Assembly: GCA_965153355.1 (NCBI GenBank)
Contig: OZ231126.1
Coordinates: forward strand, 1,612,001-1,676,000
Direction of reading: 5' to 3'
From: Flaccisagitta enflata
Taxonomy: Eukaryota; Chaetognatha; Sagittoidea; Aphragmophora
Length of the DNA stretch: 64,000 nucleotides
The notes below the pieces were generated by a model. That model had not been told where the DNA came from, searched no databases, and saw only the letters and a list, made by a program, of their open reading frames with translations. The position numbers and the translations under genes are program-made. Of this stretch, positions 1 through 12,018 are shown in pieces; position 1 is the stretch's first letter, and each line of letters starts with the position of its first letter.

Positions 1-1260
1 TGGCTTAAAGTGGTTTCTAGGGAAGGTTATGATGAGTTTCAATCAGTTTTGAAAGATGAAAATTTTTCTTGTCTTTTGACCGCCTGAAAAAAGATTCCAC
101 CGCTAGTGTTAGGGTTAGGGGTGTTTTAGAGCTTAATATCTACTCGCCGATTGAATGTTTGCCTATGGAATTTTCGGGAAACTCTGGTGCGATATCATCT
201 GGCAAATGAATTATCCCACCTAATTGAGCTACAGAGATCTGCTTGGTATGTTAGATCGCATTTCTTGCAGAGCTTTCTTAATGGTCAGCCAATTTTTATT
301 TGTGCTTCTTGTCCCCGATTTAACAGTTTTCGTCGGTGACTAAGGTGTAGCAGTGATGTGTACAGACTGAATGAAAATACAACGAGAGCAGTCCAGTTAT
401 GACTCCAAATCTATAGTAGCTCTACCCATTCAGGTTGTAGCACTCATTTCAGGGGCAAAATAGCATCATTGGTGTTTTGACTGACTGTTTATTGCAAAAA
501 AGGTGCATATTTGTTTGATACCAGGGAGCACTGACACTATTTGTGTGAGGGGTATTGCCCGAATTTTCATCGTCGATTTGACTGAGGCAATTTTGGCCTA
601 TTCTGGATAAAAATACCACTTTGTGAAGCAGCAGTAGCACATAAATGGTCAATTTTACTAATTTTGGGGTGAGGAATTAGAATCTGCCATAAAAAATCAC
701 CTAAGATCAATATTTTGCTCAAAATCGCCATTCTTAGGGCCCTGATTGAGCATTGTTAGCACTTTTTGCATATAAAAAACATTAAGAAAGGTAGCAGTGG
801 TGGTTCTATGTGCTATTTGAGTCATTTTGAAGAAGGGAAACTAGTTCTTTAGTCAAGAATGGTCAAAGATGAATATTTTAAAAATTTACTGTCGCACTCA
901 TGGCCCCGATTGAGCTTTTTTTGGCCTTATTTTGGTAAAAAAAAGTCATTAAATGAGGTAGCTGTCGCAATTTTATTAGTAATCTTATCAATTTTGAGAT
1001 GAGGAATCTATATCATTGTTCAAAAATGGTCCAAGATCAACATCTTGATCAAAAACCATCATGCTTAGCTTTACTGGGCCCTTACTGAGAATTTTAATGC
1101 CTTTTTTGGTGAAAAAGACTTAAGTGTTGCAGTAATGGCAGTTCTAAGTTACTTTACCTCTTTGGGAGCAGCAGAAATCAATTCTGAAACCTAAAATGCC
1201 TCAAACAAAATTTTGATAGTTTACTGCCTTCTCATCCAGAGCTTCTGATGGAGCATACTT
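1..1260. repeat. Degenerate ~167-bp satellite
   Basis: Related blocks recur about every 165-168 bp. Each has a gggcccNgattgagc-type segment (near 741, 904 and 1080) followed by a ggtagcagt-type segment (near 624, 789, 957 and 1124). Copies are strongly diverged, with clearer order after 600. No coding frame is supported. Period estimated by eye. Confidence 0.55.
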
Positions 1261-1262
1261 AC

Positions 1263-1350
1263 CTTTAGAAGGCTGGATATAAAATCTATAAGAGGCTTTG
1301 TTCATCTGTCCATCCGTTTATCCGTTGGTCTGTTGGTCCGTCAATGCATA
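1263..1350 (+). repeat. GTCC-core repeat, type A, left part (interrupted)
   Basis: The segment has the family signature ctataagaggctttg followed by a run of GTCC/GTTG units. The rest of the copy resumes at 2259 after an hAT-like insertion. The 5' hairpin is decayed here. Confidence 0.6.
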
Positions 1351-1829
1351 CAGACTCTGAGCTATATAGCATTTTTGTCAACTATATACTAATACAATAC
1401 TCTCAAGTATTGGGACAATACAATACTATACCAATACAATACAATATCCATTGAAATTATATACAATACATTATAATTGTATACAATACGATACAATACA
1501 ATATACATGTAACTATAGTTTTGATAATAAATATTAAATATTATGTTGTAATATGTGTTAGAAATGATTATAGTTAAATGGTCTTCTTATAATTAATTAG
1601 AAAAAAAATATAATGATTTTAATGATTACATGTATTTTGTTTGATAAGAAGGGCTGAAACTTTTCCTACTATTTTTTATTCTTATTTTGTATTTTTTTTT
1701 CTTTTTTTTGCTATATCTATCTTTTTGTTTCTGTTTTTGTCTATCTGTTTTTTTTTTCTTTCTCTATTTTATATTGTTTGTTTGTGTCTTTCTTCAAAAT
1801 CTCTCCCAGTTTGTCTGTCTGTCTGTCTT

Positions 1830-1862
<33 letters not shown>

Positions 1863-2258
1863 GTCTGTCTATCTCTTTTTCTCCTCTAGATTCTTACTCT
1901 CTTGTAGATTTTTACTCCCCTTCCTATTCCTCTTATTCCTCCTCTTCATCCTCTCAGCTTCTAACTACTTATTGTTACCCTCATAGATTCTTATTTTTCT
2001 CCTTCCTCTTTCTCCTCCTCTCACCTACTCCACTTCTTTTATTCTCCCTCAGACCTTTGAATATTATTCCTCTTCCTCTTTATCCCATTCAGTCTTTTCT
2101 CATATATTTTACTCTGCTCAGATCAACATTTTTGTAATATTAGGTAGTATTGTATTGTATTGGAAAAATTACAAAATGAGCTACATGTATTGGGAAAACC
2201 CAATACACAAGAATATTGTAAAACCCAATACCAATACACACATCTATCCATCAGTCTG
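1351..2258 (+). mobile_element. hAT-like non-autonomous element H, copy 1 (decayed)
   Basis: This ~908-bp block matches the element at 46930-47841 along its length: the ctgagctatatagc start, the run of CAATAC repeats, a C/T-rich middle, and an end region with catgtattgggaaaaccc. The ends are worn (cagactctgagc at left, catcagtctg at right), and no target duplication is convincing. It has no transposase and is nested inside a type A GTCC-core repeat. Confidence 0.7.
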
Positions 2259-2421
2259 TTGGTTCGTTTGTCCGTAATGATCAAGTCAAAAAGTGGGAAA
2301 ACGAGCGTTCTTGATACTTGTTTATGTTTGTGTGTGTGGGTCAAGGTAGGGGTGTGGATGGAGGTTCGATGCCCATGCCCACCTGTCTGCTAAGATATTA
2401 TGACCCCCTGTCACTTGTTTG
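2259..2421 (+). repeat. GTCC-core repeat, type A, right part
   Basis: Continues the copy begun at 1263. It carries agtgggaaaacgagcgtt, a G-rich ggggtgtggatggagg segment, the cccacctgtctg box, and the type A 3' end gaccccctgtcacttgttt. The terminal hairpin (GTGAC/GTCAC in other copies) is weakened. Confidence 0.7.
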
Positions 2422-2711
2422 GGTTGAATACGCATCATTAAAGGTGGAGGAGGTTCTCTGAGTTTTTTCTGTTGTCAATATAGAGAAGGGGTTTTGATCA
2501 AGCCATCAACATCATAACAAAGAAGAAATCATGTCAATTGTAAGACCTTCATTATTTGTAGTTTTTTGAATTTCATTCATCTACCATTTTTTCCAAACCT
2601 CTTCTAGCCCTTTATCTTTATATTGCTGTGTTGTTGATAAGATTTCAGAGTAACAAACTATGGGTTGATATAGATATTATACTGTAATGCAAATTGTAAG
2701 TCTAGGTTAAC

Positions 2712-2860
2712 TTTTCAGTCGTGAAAACACGACTTTACCTTGCCGTGTTGATTGGCCGGTCAGTCTGTCCAAAATATTAATTACAAACAGATTCTGCATT
2801 ACTGCCCCTGCCTGACCATCCATGACTGTCCTGCCGCGTATCTGGCCTTGCTTTTCTTTT
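2712..2860 (+). repeat. GTCC-core repeat, type B (diverged)
   Basis: Starts ttttcagtcgtgaaaacacgac, a 5' hairpin with AGTCGTG/CACGAC arms. A shortened GTCC core follows, then ctgcccctgcctgacc and a worn 3' hairpin before ggccttg. Confidence 0.55.
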
Positions 2861-3417
2861 ATAGAAGTCAGGAAAACTAAGAAAAAGATATTTTCAGTGA
2901 GAGTTCATAGGCTTTATATCCAACAAAACTGGGTGCAGGTGCTCCAGGTATATATATATATATATTATCTTCACAAATAAAATCTTTCCGCACATTTTAA
3001 CATTTATCTCTGGTTATATTTGACAAATCCTAAAAAATTGGTGACAAAATTACAGCTCTTCAAATTTGCAAGCAGTCTGCGCAAACCGCGTTTTTCTAAC
3101 TCAATGTGTTCAAGAGTTATTCAACTTTGAATGAAATATTTCAATTTTGCTTTTGCCATTCCACACAATCTTCAACCAATATCACTTCATACTTTTTTGA
3201 ATTACTTCTTAACAAATTGAGCTAGACAGATGTGGTTTGTGTAGCCTGCTTGCAAATTTGGAGGCTTCATTTATGTCACCTATTTTTCCATGATTAGTTG
3301 AGTCTCTTTAGAGCTATAAGTCTAAACGTAGAGAAAGAGCAGATCAAGAAAATGGCATAAATGGTTTGGGATTCCATCACTCAAGAGTACATCAAGAAGC
3401 TCCAAGAATCGCTAACT
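2861..3417. other. Unassigned AT-rich DNA
   Basis: Contains a short (TA)n run near 2950 and otherwise unique-looking AT-rich sequence. No coding frame or repeat relative was recognised. Confidence 0.4.
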
Positions 3418-3418
3418 G

Positions 3419-3598
3419 AAACAAGGCCGGATACACGGCCACCAGTTGCAGACGGGTGGGCAGGGGCGGAAATGCGCGTTTTCCCACTTTTCGACTTCGA
3501 TATTACGGACGACGGACGGATCGACGATCAGACGTGACGGACGGGACGACGGACCGACGGACAAAGTTTATAGAGTTGCGTGTCCGCAAATTAAAAAA
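3419..3598 (-). repeat. GTCC-core repeat, type B
   Basis: Reads on the minus strand from the 5' hairpin (ttgcggacacgcaact form) at 3598 to acaaggccggatacacggcc at 3419. The 3' hairpin GGCCGtgtatcCGGCC is intact, and the core is a run of GTCC/GTCG units. It is one of the cleaner copies of the short type. Confidence 0.8.
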
Positions 3599-4195
3599 GC
3601 GGCTGTGATTCATTCAAGAGATGCACATACTTGATATTTATTGACTTGCAATCAACTGGTTTTCCTTGTCTAGTCAATAAACGCGCTTATTTTCGCAGTG
3701 GAAAGATTTTATTTGTGAAGATAGTTTTGCTTCATTCAAGACCCATCTTAAACATTTTTGGCCTTAATGGGTAGACAAGTAATGCAGGTAACTTTGCTAT
3801 GGTATAGAACCTCGCCTACCCCCAACCTAAACACTCAACTGCATAATCTGAGTAGACTTAAACGCAAGTTAAAAATCAACACTATCCAATGAAAGGGTAA
3901 CAGACCAAAGGACTGACGGATAGATAGTTCCACATGCTAATTCAAAAGTTTTTGGGTGGGGATCTACAATAAAAGAAAAAAAAGATCAATATTTTGATGT
4001 ACCACCGCCACTTTAGGGCCCAGACAATCCTCTGGCAAAATCAATGTTAGTGGCAGCTTGACCCACCAACGCATCCACACACCAATATCTAGACCTGTGC
4101 AATTGACCTGGATATGGTTTAGAATCAGCACTTTGACCAAGTTGTTTATCACATTTTGTGCATTTGCCAGTTTTATTCGCAAAGTAAGATGTATA

Positions 4196-4396
4196 AAAAC
4201 AAGGCTGGATACATGGCTACTAAAGTCAAATGCGGGTGGTCAGGGGCCATATTTGAGGTCACCAGGTCATTTGGGCAGGAGCAGTGAGGTCAAAGAAATA
4301 AAATCATAAAAAAGTAGTGTGACCAACCGACCAACCAACCAACTTACCAACCAACGGACAAAGCGGGTTGTGGAGTTACATGCGCGCGACTAAAAA
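4196..4396 (-). repeat. GTCC-core repeat, type C
   Basis: Minus-strand copy. It ends at acaaggctggatacatggct and carries the type C middle, atttgggcaggagcagtgaggtc in the plus reading, plus a GTTG-rich core. Confidence 0.75.
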
Positions 4397-4452
4397 CCTT
4401 CAATTTGGTCACCATTTTCATCAAATTAGGCACGTTCACAGCTCTAGCTTAG

Positions 4453-4683
4453 CAACAAGTGATGCGGGGTCACAATATCGTTGAGGACAGGTAGGCAGGG
4501 GCATCCAACCCCCAAACCCCACTCCAAACACAAACATACAAAAAGAATCCAAAACACTCATTTTTCCACTTTTCAACTCAATCATCATGAACCAATGGAC
4601 CGACAGACAAATGGACTACTGGACCAACAGACTGACGGACAGACAAAGCCTCTAAAAGAGTTGCGTGTCCGCATCTAAAAAAA
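4453..4683 (-). repeat. GTCC-core repeat, type A
   Basis: Minus-strand copy with the type A 3' module (acaagtgatgcggggtcac in the plus reading), the G-rich spacer, the gaaaagtgg box, the GTCC core, and a 5' hairpin around ttgcgtgtccgca. Confidence 0.8.
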
Positions 4684-4711
4684 AGAGTGAAAGGGGTAGG
4701 AGGAGTGAAAG

Positions 4712-5431
<720 letters not shown>

Positions 5432-5767
5432 CTATAGCAGTACTCCCCTTGAGCAGCCCCACAGTGGTGATATGAGGTCAAATACGGTATCAATCAAGTG
5501 CTTATGTTCATATGAGTGGCGCCATCGAGGCGATTTCTCAATTTCCTCTTTTTTACGGAGATACAGGCTGCAGAAAGGCTTAAATCAGGCTTTTTTCAAC
5601 TACTAAAACAGCAAATTTTTGACCCTTTTCAAGAGCTGCATTCCTGACCTGCTTTGATTCTTCCAACTCGCTCCGATGGCGCTACTTGTATTAACATAAG
5701 TTTTCGATTGGCACCCTACATGACAATACAGCACCTCCTGAATGGATTGCAGGGGGTCCTGCTATAG
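5432..5767. repeat. Imperfect foldback, arms ~100 bp
   Basis: The left arm, with ctatagcagtactcccc and gagtggcgccatcgaggcg, reappears inverted on the right as ctccgatggcgctacttg and ending at ctgctatag. Arms are roughly 100 bp and diverged, around a ~130-bp centre. This is consistent with an old MITE. No target duplication was identified. Confidence 0.5.
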
Positions 5768-5859
5768 ATTTAGGTCACGCTTCTGGACTGCTCATGTTGT
5801 ATTTCATCTCCTCCAGTCTGTAGTCTGTCGCTTGTTTGTTTGCTTAAAACCTTCTTTAT

Positions 5860-6340
5860 TTTTGAACCAGACTCTTGAATTTTGGTGAAATTTTGCTGGT
5901 GTTGTTTATGTGTCTATAAGAGTCTTTGTAACAATTTTTCAGAAAATTCACCAACTTTTACTACCCTTTGCCAATTATTTTTGTGGTGATATTTAGCTGG
6001 GACTTAAGTGATTTACATAGGTAGAGGGTAGTAAAGGTATATGGGAATTTTTTTTTAATTCTGGTATACAAGTGTCAGTAAATAAACCAGCCCTGCAAAA
6101 TTCGAATTAAATCTGAAGTCTGGTTCATGAGATAGTAGCTAATTTATGTAGTGATATGTTACTAGGACTTAGGCAATTTACATAGGCAAATGGTAGTAAA
6201 GTCATGTGAATTTTTTTTTAAATTTGGTATTCAAGTAAAGGATATTAATTGAACAGCCCCTGCAAAATTCGAATTAAATCTGAAGTCAGGTTTATCAGAT
6301 ATTAGCTTATAAATGTAGTAATACGTTACTTGGCGATTTA
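5860..6340. repeat. ~167-bp tandem repeat
   Basis: The block ccctgcaaaattcgaattaa occurs at 6091 and again at 6258, exactly 167 bp apart, with matching flanks (acttaggcaatttacatagg type). A third, more diverged unit lies upstream. Confidence 0.7.
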
Positions 6341-6439
6341 TATAGAAGGTTGAAGTTGATAAATTTTTCTACTTGCTCATTCATTACCTTCTGATTTTTT
6401 TTTCTTTAAGTTTGCCATCATGGATTTCAGGATTCATCT

Positions 6440-6650
6440 TAAGCTACTGTATTCATCTTCAGCTAATGTCATCATCTTCAGCTACTGTCATCACCTTCAG
6501 CTACTGTCATCATCTTCAGCTACTGTCATCATCTTCAACTACTGTCATCATCTTCAACTACTTTCATCATCTCCAACTACTGTCATCATCTAACTACTGT
6601 CATCATCTTCAACTACTGCTCACTACCTTCAACTACTGTCCTCATCTAGC
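6440..6650. repeat. 19-bp minisatellite
   Basis: Tandem copies of a 19-bp unit of the form ctactgtcatcatcttcaa, about ten copies, degenerate towards the right edge. It is followed by a homopurine/T-rich tract to about 6830. Confidence 0.8.
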
Positions 6651-6979
6651 CGAAAAAAATTTTGAAAATTTTTTGAAAAATTTTTGAAAAATATTTTTTC
6701 AAATTCTTATTTTTATTTTTTGAAATTTTTATTTCTTTTATTTTTTTATTTTTTTGAAATTTTTATTCTTTGATTTTTTTTTTTTGAAATTTTATTTTTT
6801 GAAATTTTGCAATTTTGAAGCTTTTTTTAAATGATTTAGCCACAATGTAAGAAAACATGGCGGACTCTTAATTTGACCAAGATAGTATGTTGTTAATTTG
6901 ACCAAGATAGTATGTTGCGGAGTGCAGCTGATTACATAAGTGTACCTCCCTCTTAATCCTTCCTGTCATCCTCATTCCC

Positions 6980-7069
6980 AGATCATGGAGGACTTGAAAT
7001 GTATAATCTGCTTCGACGATGCGACAAACGGTTCTTCTCTCGCCACGGCGTCCAGGAACAAACCATAGG
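6980..7069 (+). CDS. Possible exon or exon relic (unrecognised)
   Basis: The segment follows a pyrimidine-rich stretch ending in a cag acceptor-like site and begins ATCATGGAGG. Read from that ATG it encodes MEDLKCIICFDDATNGSS and carries a CxxC pair (CIIC), then meets TAG immediately before gtaggg. A second frame is also open through to the putative donor. The segment is too short to name. It could be a decayed first exon or a chance frame; no neighbouring exon was found. Confidence 0.2.
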
Positions 7070-7439
7070 TAGGGTTATAAAATGCGGGGCAATACCCCTG
7101 TTTGAAACTTTGTTTGTTTTAAAAAAATGGCGATGTCGCAATTAATATGACACAGTTTGTTAGTTTATATAGACATCTAAAATGGGTAAAAATCAGCAGA
7201 ATTTGCGTACATTTTCGTAATGTCCACATATATATTGCCCTGTGATAAAAAAATGTCCGCATAAATCCCCCTGTTATTCTCATAGCAATCTAACACTTAT
7301 TTTCCAACTTTTACGTTGAAAAGCGGCTCAGCCGTTGCCGCCCACGCAGCGGTACCCATTGCCCTCATGTTAGTATTTGTGATGATGGTGAGAGTAGTGG
7401 CCCTGAAGGGCTGACACTTTGCTTAGTAAGTTTTGGAAG

Positions 7440-7880
7440 CACTAGGATTGAATTTGAGCTCTGCAAGGATTTGAGCCATGAGGCTGTGATTTGAGCCTTG
7501 AGGCTGTGATTTGAGCCTCGAGTCTGTGATTTGAGCCTAAAGGCTGTGATTTGAGCCATAAGGCTGTCATTTCAGCCTCATGGCTGGTATTTGAGGCTTG
7601 AGGCTGAGATATGAGACTTTAGGCTGGGATACGAGCCTTGAGGCTGGGATGTGAGCCTCGAGGCTGGGATATGGGCCTCTAGGCTGGGATATGGTTCTTG
7701 AGTCTGGGATATGGGCCTCGAGGCTGGGATATGGGGCTCTAGACTGGGATATGAGCCTCAAGGTTGGGATTTGAGTCTTGAGGCAAGGTTTTGGGCCTTG
7801 AGGCTAGAATTTGGGCCTCTAGACTAGGCTCTGAGTCTCTGGACTAGGATGTTGGCCCCAAGGCCAGGATATGAGCTTCG
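7440..7880. repeat. 20-bp minisatellite, family F
   Basis: About 20 tandem copies of a unit of the form gaggctgggatatgagcctc, each a loose palindrome around a GAGGCT/AGCCTC pair. The same unit recurs near 16.1, 17.1, 19.9 and 23.1 kb, always next to the GC-rich core described at 7881. Confidence 0.85.
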
Positions 7881-7985
7881 AAGGGGGTGGACGGAGAAGA
7901 AGGAGGAGGAGAAGAAGGAAAAATTTCCCCTATGTGTGAAAGCATAGGTCATCGGCCCCTTTGGGGCTGCTGCCCAAAAAGGGAA
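7881..7985. repeat. Family F core: GC-rich palindrome segment
   Basis: A conserved block: gggtggacggagaa, purine-rich run, aaatttcccctatg, gtgtgaaagcataggtcatcggcc, then a hairpin of the form CGGCCCC-tt(c/t)-GGGGC and gctgcccaaaaaggg. It recurs at ~17.42, 19.77 and 23.22 kb, and in truncated form at 16.35, 16.70 and 16.95 kb. Confidence 0.7.
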
Positions 7986-8400
7986 GTGAAGAAAGAGAGG
8001 GAGGTAAGGAAAGAGAAAGAAGAGGTAAGGAAAGAGAAAGGGAAGTAAGGAAAGAGAAAGAGGAGGTAAGGAAAGAGAAAGGGAGGTAAGGAAAGAGAAA
8101 GGGAGGTAAGGAAAGAGAAAGAGGAGGTAAGGAAAGAGAAAGAGGAGGTAAGGAAAGAGAAAGAGGAGGTAAGGAAAGAGAAAGAATAGGTAAGGAAAGA
8201 GAAAGGGAGGTAAGGATAGAGAAAGAGGAGGTAAGGAAAGAGAAAGAATAGGTAAGGAAAGAGAAAGAGGAGGTAACAAAAGAGAAAGGGAGGTAAGGAA
8301 AGAGAAAGAGGAGGTAAGGATAGAGAAAGAGGAGGTAAGGAAAGAGAAAGGGAGGTAAGGAAAGAGAAAGAGGAGGTAAGGGTCTGAAGGAAGAGGTAGG
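7986..8400. repeat. 20-21 bp purine minisatellite
   Basis: About 19 tandem copies of a gtaaggaaagagaaag(a)ggag unit, at 20- or 21-bp spacing. The strand is almost pure purine. The long open frames on the minus strand are translations of this array. Confidence 0.9.
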
Positions 8401-9260
8401 CAAAGGGGAAGGAACGGAAAGGAAAGGAAAGGAAGGGAAAGGATAAGGAATGATAAGGTATGGGGTGAGTTAAGGGAAAGGGAGAGGGAAAGGGGGTAAG
8501 GGATTATGAGGGTGGGGGAGGGGGTAAAGGAAAGTGGGAATAGACCTCCATAATGTGGGGGGAAAGTAATGCTTAAGGCACCCCCACAAGTCTAGGAAAT
8601 AGAATGGAATTAGGTGATTTGCGCCATAAAACTAGATCTGTTTGAAAGATGTTTTCTTAGTAGAAAATCTTAGCCGCTTAAACATTTAGGTTCTATCACC
8701 TACTGACTATATAGTTCAAGTCTCCGTCTTGCATTGTCATGGCTGACGGCCCTGAATTTTGCATTTTACGTATGAGGGTATTTTTACTCCATTTTCCTAG
8801 ATCTCATAAAATGGCACTTTTGAGTTAATTTAGTACTCTGAGGTTTATACCTTGTCCTCTATATGATTGCCCTGCCCTGAATCTAAATCAAGGGGATAAA
8901 TTGGGTCTATCTACATTAATATTTGGTAAGAGAAAAATGATTTTGGGCCTAAAATGATTCTATTTCCTGATATTGTATAAATGATGGGACTGTGAAGGAT
9001 GTCAGGCGGATGAAGTACGAAATGATGTGGGAAAACAGACGGGAGGGGCCGGGGGAACAATATACTTTTACCGACCCACACGCATCATACCCACTTTTAC
9101 AGGACATACACTACTCATTCCTAAACAAATTCTTAAACCCCTGCCACGCAACTTCCCACTTCTACACCAAGCGACTTAACCACTCCTTCTCCCAACACCT
9201 TACCAACTCCTACAGCTACACAAAGCATCTTACCCACTAGCACACCATCCACATAAGCCA
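8401..9260. other. Purine-rich flank, then unassigned DNA
   Basis: The first ~130 bp is a GGAAA/GGTAAGG-rich continuation of the minisatellite. The remainder shows no recognised feature. Confidence 0.4.
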
Positions 9261-9263
9261 TTC

Positions 9264-9848
9264 CTTCACCGCACACCGTACCCATTCCTACTCCATTCAC
9301 CTACTCCTACATAGCACACCATACCCATTCCTACTCCATTCACCTACTCCTACATAGCACACCATACCCATTCCTACTCCATTCACCTACTCCTACACCG
9401 CACACCATACCCAAACCTACTCCATTCACCTACTCCTACACCGCACACCATACCCATTCCTACTCCATTCACCTACTCCTACACCCCACACCATACCCAT
9501 TCCTACTCCATTCACCTACTCCTACACCGCACACCATACCCATTCCTACTCCATTCACCTACTCCTACACCGCACACCATACCCATTCCTACTCCATTCA
9601 CCTACTCCTACACCCCACACCATACCCTTTCCTACTCTATTCACCTACTCCTACACCGCACACCATACCCATTCCTACTCCATTCACCTACTCCTACACC
9701 GCACACCATACCTATTCCTACTCCATTCGCCTACTCCTACACCGCACACCATACCCAATACCCATTCCTACTCCATTCACCTACTCCTACACCGCGCACC
9801 ATACCCATTCCCACTCCATTCACCTACTCCTACACCGCACACCATTCC
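9264..9848. repeat. 43-bp satellite
   Basis: About 13 tandem copies of a 43-bp unit containing cacaccatacccattcctac and tccattcacctactcctac. Copy-to-copy identity is high. Spacing was checked between units at 9315 and 9358. Confidence 0.95.
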
Positions 9849-10184
9849 CCCCCCCCCATCATGGAAGAGTTATCTTCAACCTCGATATATATTTCTGTCT
9901 TTTTTTTTTCCTTCTTTTTTTTCTTCTGCGCTTTGAAAAGAGGAAAGAAATGATGAATTTCTTACGTGAGTCAGGAAAGGGAGAAAACGTACTACCAACA
10001 TAAATCACAAACGACAAAATGGCGCAAAATAAGAGTTTTCCACTTTTTGATTTACCCTCACCTGAGATAACGCGACCAAGATTTTTTTCTTCACCCTCAA
10101 ACACGATTTTCTAAAAAAGACTCCATTGCATTACTTCTTTTTCAACCCTTCTAGTCTATCATAAGGAAAAAAAAAAAGGCCTTA
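9849..10184. other. Unassigned DNA
   Basis: Mixed pyrimidine tracts and unique sequence with no supported gene. Confidence 0.35.
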
Positions 10185-10270
10185 CAAACAAACACGCAAA
10201 CAAACAGACAAACAAACAGACAAACAAACAAAAAAACAAACAAAAGTCTCTCTCTCTCTCTCTCTCTCTC
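10185..10270. repeat. (CAAA/CAGA)n then (CT)n microsatellite
   Basis: A run of caaa and caga tetranucleotides to about 10245 is followed by a CT run to 10270. Confidence 0.9.
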
Positions 10271-10743
10271 CAGCCACAATGCTATTCCACTGCGTTGACA
10301 TGCAGGTGAAACTCAGTGAAAGGGGATATTTATGAGTGAATTGAATTTTCCGCTTTCCTCTCTTTTTCTGTTCTTTCTTTCTTTTTTTTTCTCTCTTTTT
10401 TTCCACTTTGACGGACCTCACAATGGGCCGTCAGAAAATATGTCCAAGTTTATGATATCGAATCATTTCCTGTTCATTTTTAAGCGGACTTATAAGTAAC
10501 CAAAACCTCTTCAGTTCTCTGTTACAAACTGCCCGGATCTTTTACCATATCGTCAATGAATTTTACCGTGATTTTTCATTTTCATACGTAAATACGCCCG
10601 TCATAAACTCAATTGGATTCTGAAAAGGGAAAAATGGAGGAAGAAAAAAAAAAAGAGGCGTGAAGTGCTGTGTAGGGGATACGAAGATTCAGTGGAGGGG
10701 GGGGGGGAAATGTAAGCTTGTGTCAATATCGATGGTCATTGAT

Positions 10744-11064
10744 GTAGTCTACTGCACAGATAAACACAATCGATAGCACATTAAGTTCATGGATAAGCGC
10801 AATTGAAAGCACAGAAACTCCAGTTTAGAGATAAACACAATCTATAGCACATTCTACAGACTACATTCCACAGACGAGCGCAATTGAGAGTACATAAAGT
10901 CCAAACATAAGCTCAATTGATTAAGTCCACATACAAGCACAATTGAAAGCACATAAGGTCCACAGACAAGCGCAATTGAAGATGTCGCCAGCATATGAAG
11001 TTCACAGACAAGCACAATCAAAGGCACAATAAGTTCACAGACAAGCACAATCAATGGCACATTA
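10744..11064. repeat. 33-34 bp satellite, left block
   Basis: Tandem units with aagttcacagacaagcacaa and tcaaaggcac at 33-34 bp spacing. The array continues at 11666, so the intervening segment is an insertion. Confidence 0.85.
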
Positions 11065-11665
11065 CTACCTTGGAAAAAAGTATATATACACCCAAAGTAT
11101 ATTATGATTTTCAAACCAAATATCTACATAATCATTATACTGAAAATGTCTGTGTGTCAGGTGACTTGTTTCTTAACTGAATATTCTTGTAAAAGGTTTT
11201 AAAAATAACTTTCAGTATCATTTTTATTAATTACATATAATCTTGTTTCATCATTTTTGAGCAAATTTGGTGTTTTGGGAAAGTGTTTTTAATTTTGTTT
11301 GCCATTTTCAAACGATCACAAGCTACCGGAACCAGGTTGGACTCATCTTTTAGATTTTTTGATGTAGATTTTTTTGCTTTTTTGAAAAAAGTATCTAGCT
11401 GCTCTGGAAGCAGAGATATCTTGTGTAGAAAGTGTCCAAGGATTTTCATATTTTACTACCCTCAATATCATCGAGATCTATAAATTGAATGTTTTTACTC
11501 TTTTGCTTGTAGCTTCTGAATGGTTAGAGTTACAGAGACCAGATTAGACTCATTTTGAAAATTTTTTGATGAAGATTAATTTTCTTTTTACAAAAATCTA
11601 TTTGGCGTTTTTTGAAGCTGAGATATCCTTGGTAGAAGCTGTATATATACTTATTTCCTAGATAG
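11065..11665. mobile_element. TA-flanked element with TIRs, inserted in satellite
   Basis: A 601-bp segment bounded by TA on both sides (11063-64 and 11666-67). Its ends are related inverted repeats: CTACCTTGGAAAAAAG at left, and CTATCTAGGAAATAAG read from the right, both followed by TATATATACA. Removing it restores the satellite phrase cacatTAa-tccacag. TA duplication and short TIRs fit a Tc1/mariner-like non-autonomous element. No transposase was seen. Confidence 0.7.
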
Positions 11666-11905
11666 TAATTCCACAGATAAGCGCAATTGAAAGAACATAA
11701 AGTCCATAGACAAACGCAATTGAAAGCACATTAAGTCCAAAGACAAGTGTAATCAAAGGCACTTTAAGTCCATAGACAAGCGCAAATGAAAGCACATTTA
11801 GTCCACAGACAAGCACTCTTGTTTGCACAATAAGTCCACAGATAAGCACAATTGAAAGCATAATAAGTCCATGGATAAGCACATTAAGTCCACAAATGTT
11901 GGACC
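11666..11905. repeat. 33-34 bp satellite, right block
   Basis: Continuation of the 10744 array, with the same agtccacagacaagcgcaat units. Confidence 0.85.
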
Positions 11906-12018
11906 TGAAGTAGAAAATCAAACGTCAACATCAAAGGGAAAATAAGGTCGGAGTAAGAACGTGAGTTGAGGAAAACGATGAAGGCGAGTTTAGCCTCTAA
12001 TAAGTTTTTTTTTTCAAT

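Noticed and set aside
7824-8403. 151- and 157-codon minus-strand frames
   Set aside because: Translations of the 20-21 bp purine minisatellite.
9264-9848. Regular 43-bp array resembling a CRISPR repeat-spacer layout
   Set aside because: The whole 43 bp is repeated, so there are no variable spacers, and the setting is eukaryotic.
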